From assembly GCA_028279245.1 (NCBI GenBank), contig JANQOE010000018.1, positions 1 through 36,879 on the forward strand: a stretch of DNA of 36,879 nucleotides, written 5' to 3'. The translations under genes and the position numbers were made by a program. The notes beneath the pieces were generated by a model. It made no database searches. It was not told the origin of the DNA and saw nothing but the letters and a program-made list of their open reading frames with translations. This document shows, piece after piece, positions 35,577 to 36,879 of this stretch. Source of the stretch: Alphaproteobacteria bacterium (GTDB taxonomy: Bacteria > Pseudomonadota > Alphaproteobacteria > UBA6615). Each line of letters starts with the position of its first letter. Within the stretch, counting starts at the first letter, position 1.

Positions 35577-36879
35577 CTACTCCGCAGCGCCGACGACCTC
35601 GGCCTCCGGTTGGCGCACCGGGTGGGGCAACTTGTCCAACATGTCGCGTGGGACAATCTGCCAGAAACGCGGCTGACAACGGTCCCAGTTATCGAGGATG
35701 TGACGGCCCTGCGCCGAGTTCGTCGCCGCGGTGTGTTCTTCGATCAGTTCGCGCAGCACTTCGTCCCAGTAGTCGACCTCAACGCGTTGAATGGTGATCG
35801 AGTCACCGTTCACGCGCTTCCGGAAGGTGTCGTCGCGGTCGTACACAAACGCCATGCCGCCGGTCATGCCGGCGCCGAAGTTGTCCTCCACCGGGCCGAG
35901 TATGACGGCAGTACCGCCGGTCATGTACTCGCAACCGTTGGAGCCGCAGCCTTCGACCACCGCGGCGGCACCCGAGTTACGCACGCAGAAACGGTCGCCG
36001 GCGAGACCCGCCGCGAAAAACTTGCCCGCGGTGGCGCCGTACAACACGACATTGCCGACGATGGTGTTTTCCGAAGCGACGATTGGACTGGAGGTCGGCG
36101 GCCGCACGACAATCGTTCCGCCGGATAGGCCCTTGCCGCAATAGTCGTTGGCGTCGCCTAGCACTTCGATGCGCAAGCCCTGCACGGCAAACGCGCCCAG
36201 GGACTGACCGGCGGACCCGCGCAGGCGCAAGGCAAGGTGCCCGGGTTGCAGGGAAGACATGCCGAATTGGCGGGTGATCTTCGAACTGATCTTGGCGCCG
36301 ATCGCCCGCTGGGTGTTGCGGATGTTGTAGGCGAGCTGCATCTTCTCGCCGTCGCGGAACAATGGTTCCGCATCTTCGATCATCTGCGCGTCGAGGGTTT
36401 CGGGGACGATGTTGCGGTCGACCGTGCAACGGGCGATGTAATCGCCCGCATCTGCCCGCACCAGGATCGGGTTCAGGTCGAGGTCGTCCAGGTAAGGGTT
36501 ACCGCGGCTGACTTGGTGCAGCAGGTCGGTGCGGCCAACCACCTCATCCAGGGTGCGCATGCCGAGATCGGCGAGGATCTCCCGCACCTCCTCGGCCAAG
36601 AAAGTGAAGAGGTTGACGACTTTCTCCGGTGTGCCGACGAACTTGTCGCGCAGCCGCTGATCCTGTGTACAGACGCCGACCGGACAGGTGTTGGAATGGC
36701 ACTGCCGCACCAGGATGCAGCCCATGGCGATCAGGCTGGTGGTGCCAATGCCGTACTCCTCCGCGCCGAGCATCGCACCGATGACGATGTCGCGGCCGGT
36801 CTTGATGCCACCGTCGGCGCGCAGCCGTACGCGGTGCCGCAAGCGATTGAGCGTCAGGACCTGATGCACCTCGCTGAGG
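35577..36879 (-). CDS. gltB: Glutamate synthase large subunit, C-terminal part
   Basis: The frame runs off the right edge; about 433 residues of the C-terminus are present. RLRADGGIKTGRDIVIGAMLGAEEYGIGT is the end of the FMN-barrel synthase domain. CILVRQCHSNTCPVGVC holds the three cysteines of the 3Fe-4S cluster. The rest is the right-handed beta-helix GXGXG domain (GKGLSGGTIVV, GNVVLYGATAGKFFAAG, EYMTGGTAVILG, GAGMTGGMAFVYD). The enzyme makes two glutamates from glutamine and 2-oxoglutarate using NADPH electrons from GltD. It is tail-to-tail with the DUF1684 gene with no spacer. Confidence 0.97.
   Translation of the reverse strand, partial: LSEVHQVLTLNRLRHRVRLRADGGIKTGRDIVIGAMLGAEEYGIGTTSLIAMGCILVRQCHSNTCPVGVCTQDQRLRDKFVGTPEKVVNLFTFLAEEVREILADLGMRTLDEVVGRTDLLHQVSRGNPYLDDLDLNPILVRADAGDYIARCTVDRNIVPETLDAQMIEDAEPLFRDGEKMQLAYNIRNTQRAIGAKISSKITRQFGMSSLQPGHLALRLRGSAGQSLGAFAVQGLRIEVLGDANDYCGKGLSGGTIVVRPPTSSPIVASENTIVGNVVLYGATAGKFFAAGLAGDRFCVRNSGAAAVVEGCGSNGCEYMTGGTAVILGPVEDNFGAGMTGGMAFVYDRDDTFRKRVNGDSITIQRVEVDYWDEVLRELIEEHTAATNSAQGRHILDNWDRCQPRFWQIVPRDMLDKLPHPVRQPEAEVVGAAE

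Overview
The window is high-GC chromosomal DNA from an alphaproteobacterium, most likely in or near the Rhodospirillales. Supporting signs are the FzlA-like GST-fold protein, the DUF1684 and YajQ proteins, the Bug/TctABC transporter, and the style of the translation genes. This placement rests on gene content and protein style, not on a marker-gene search. There is no rRNA, CRISPR array, insertion sequence or prophage, and no gene-free stretch longer than about 220 bases.

Layout: (1) 1-3111: the 3' end of a LarC-like nickel-insertion gene translationally coupled to a creatininase-family amidohydrolase, then an SLT-fold protein, yajQ and a GNAT acetyltransferase. (2) 3160-8760: tRNA-Ser(GGA), then a TetR repressor divergent from an RND efflux pair (adaptor plus pump), with two abutting 19-bp palindromes between them, then a small two-helix membrane protein. 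(3) 8825-11665: a secreted VIT-VWA protein with a GlyGly-CTERM-like tail, coupled to a rhomboid-family protease that looks like its dedicated rhombosortase. Three similar palindromes lie upstream. (4) 11589-13400: typA/bipA, overlapping the rhombosortase gene tail to tail. (5) 13526-19110: a LysR regulator divergent from a tctC-tctB-tctA-sulfatase operon. (6) 19175-29540, all on the minus strand: thrS-infC-rpmI-rplT-pheS-pheT, followed by lepA and a GT39-type glycosyltransferase. (7) 29588-31683: two coupled glycosyltransferases (GT9 and GT4). (8) 31747-36879: an alpha/beta hydrolase, a YeeZ-like SDR, a TPR protein, an FzlA-like protein, a DUF1684 protein and the 3' part of gltB.

The most unusual unit is the VIT-VWA/rhombosortase pair. 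Marine proteobacteria are known to carry VIT-VWA proteins paired with a dedicated sortase. Here the same kind of cargo appears to be paired with a different, intramembrane sorting protease. The translation cluster also carries regulatory signals: infC appears to start at ATC behind a strong Shine-Dalgarno, rpmI has its own near-consensus promoter, and a terminator-like hairpin with a partly complementary upstream hairpin precedes pheS. All family assignments come from reading motifs by eye; no database search was run.
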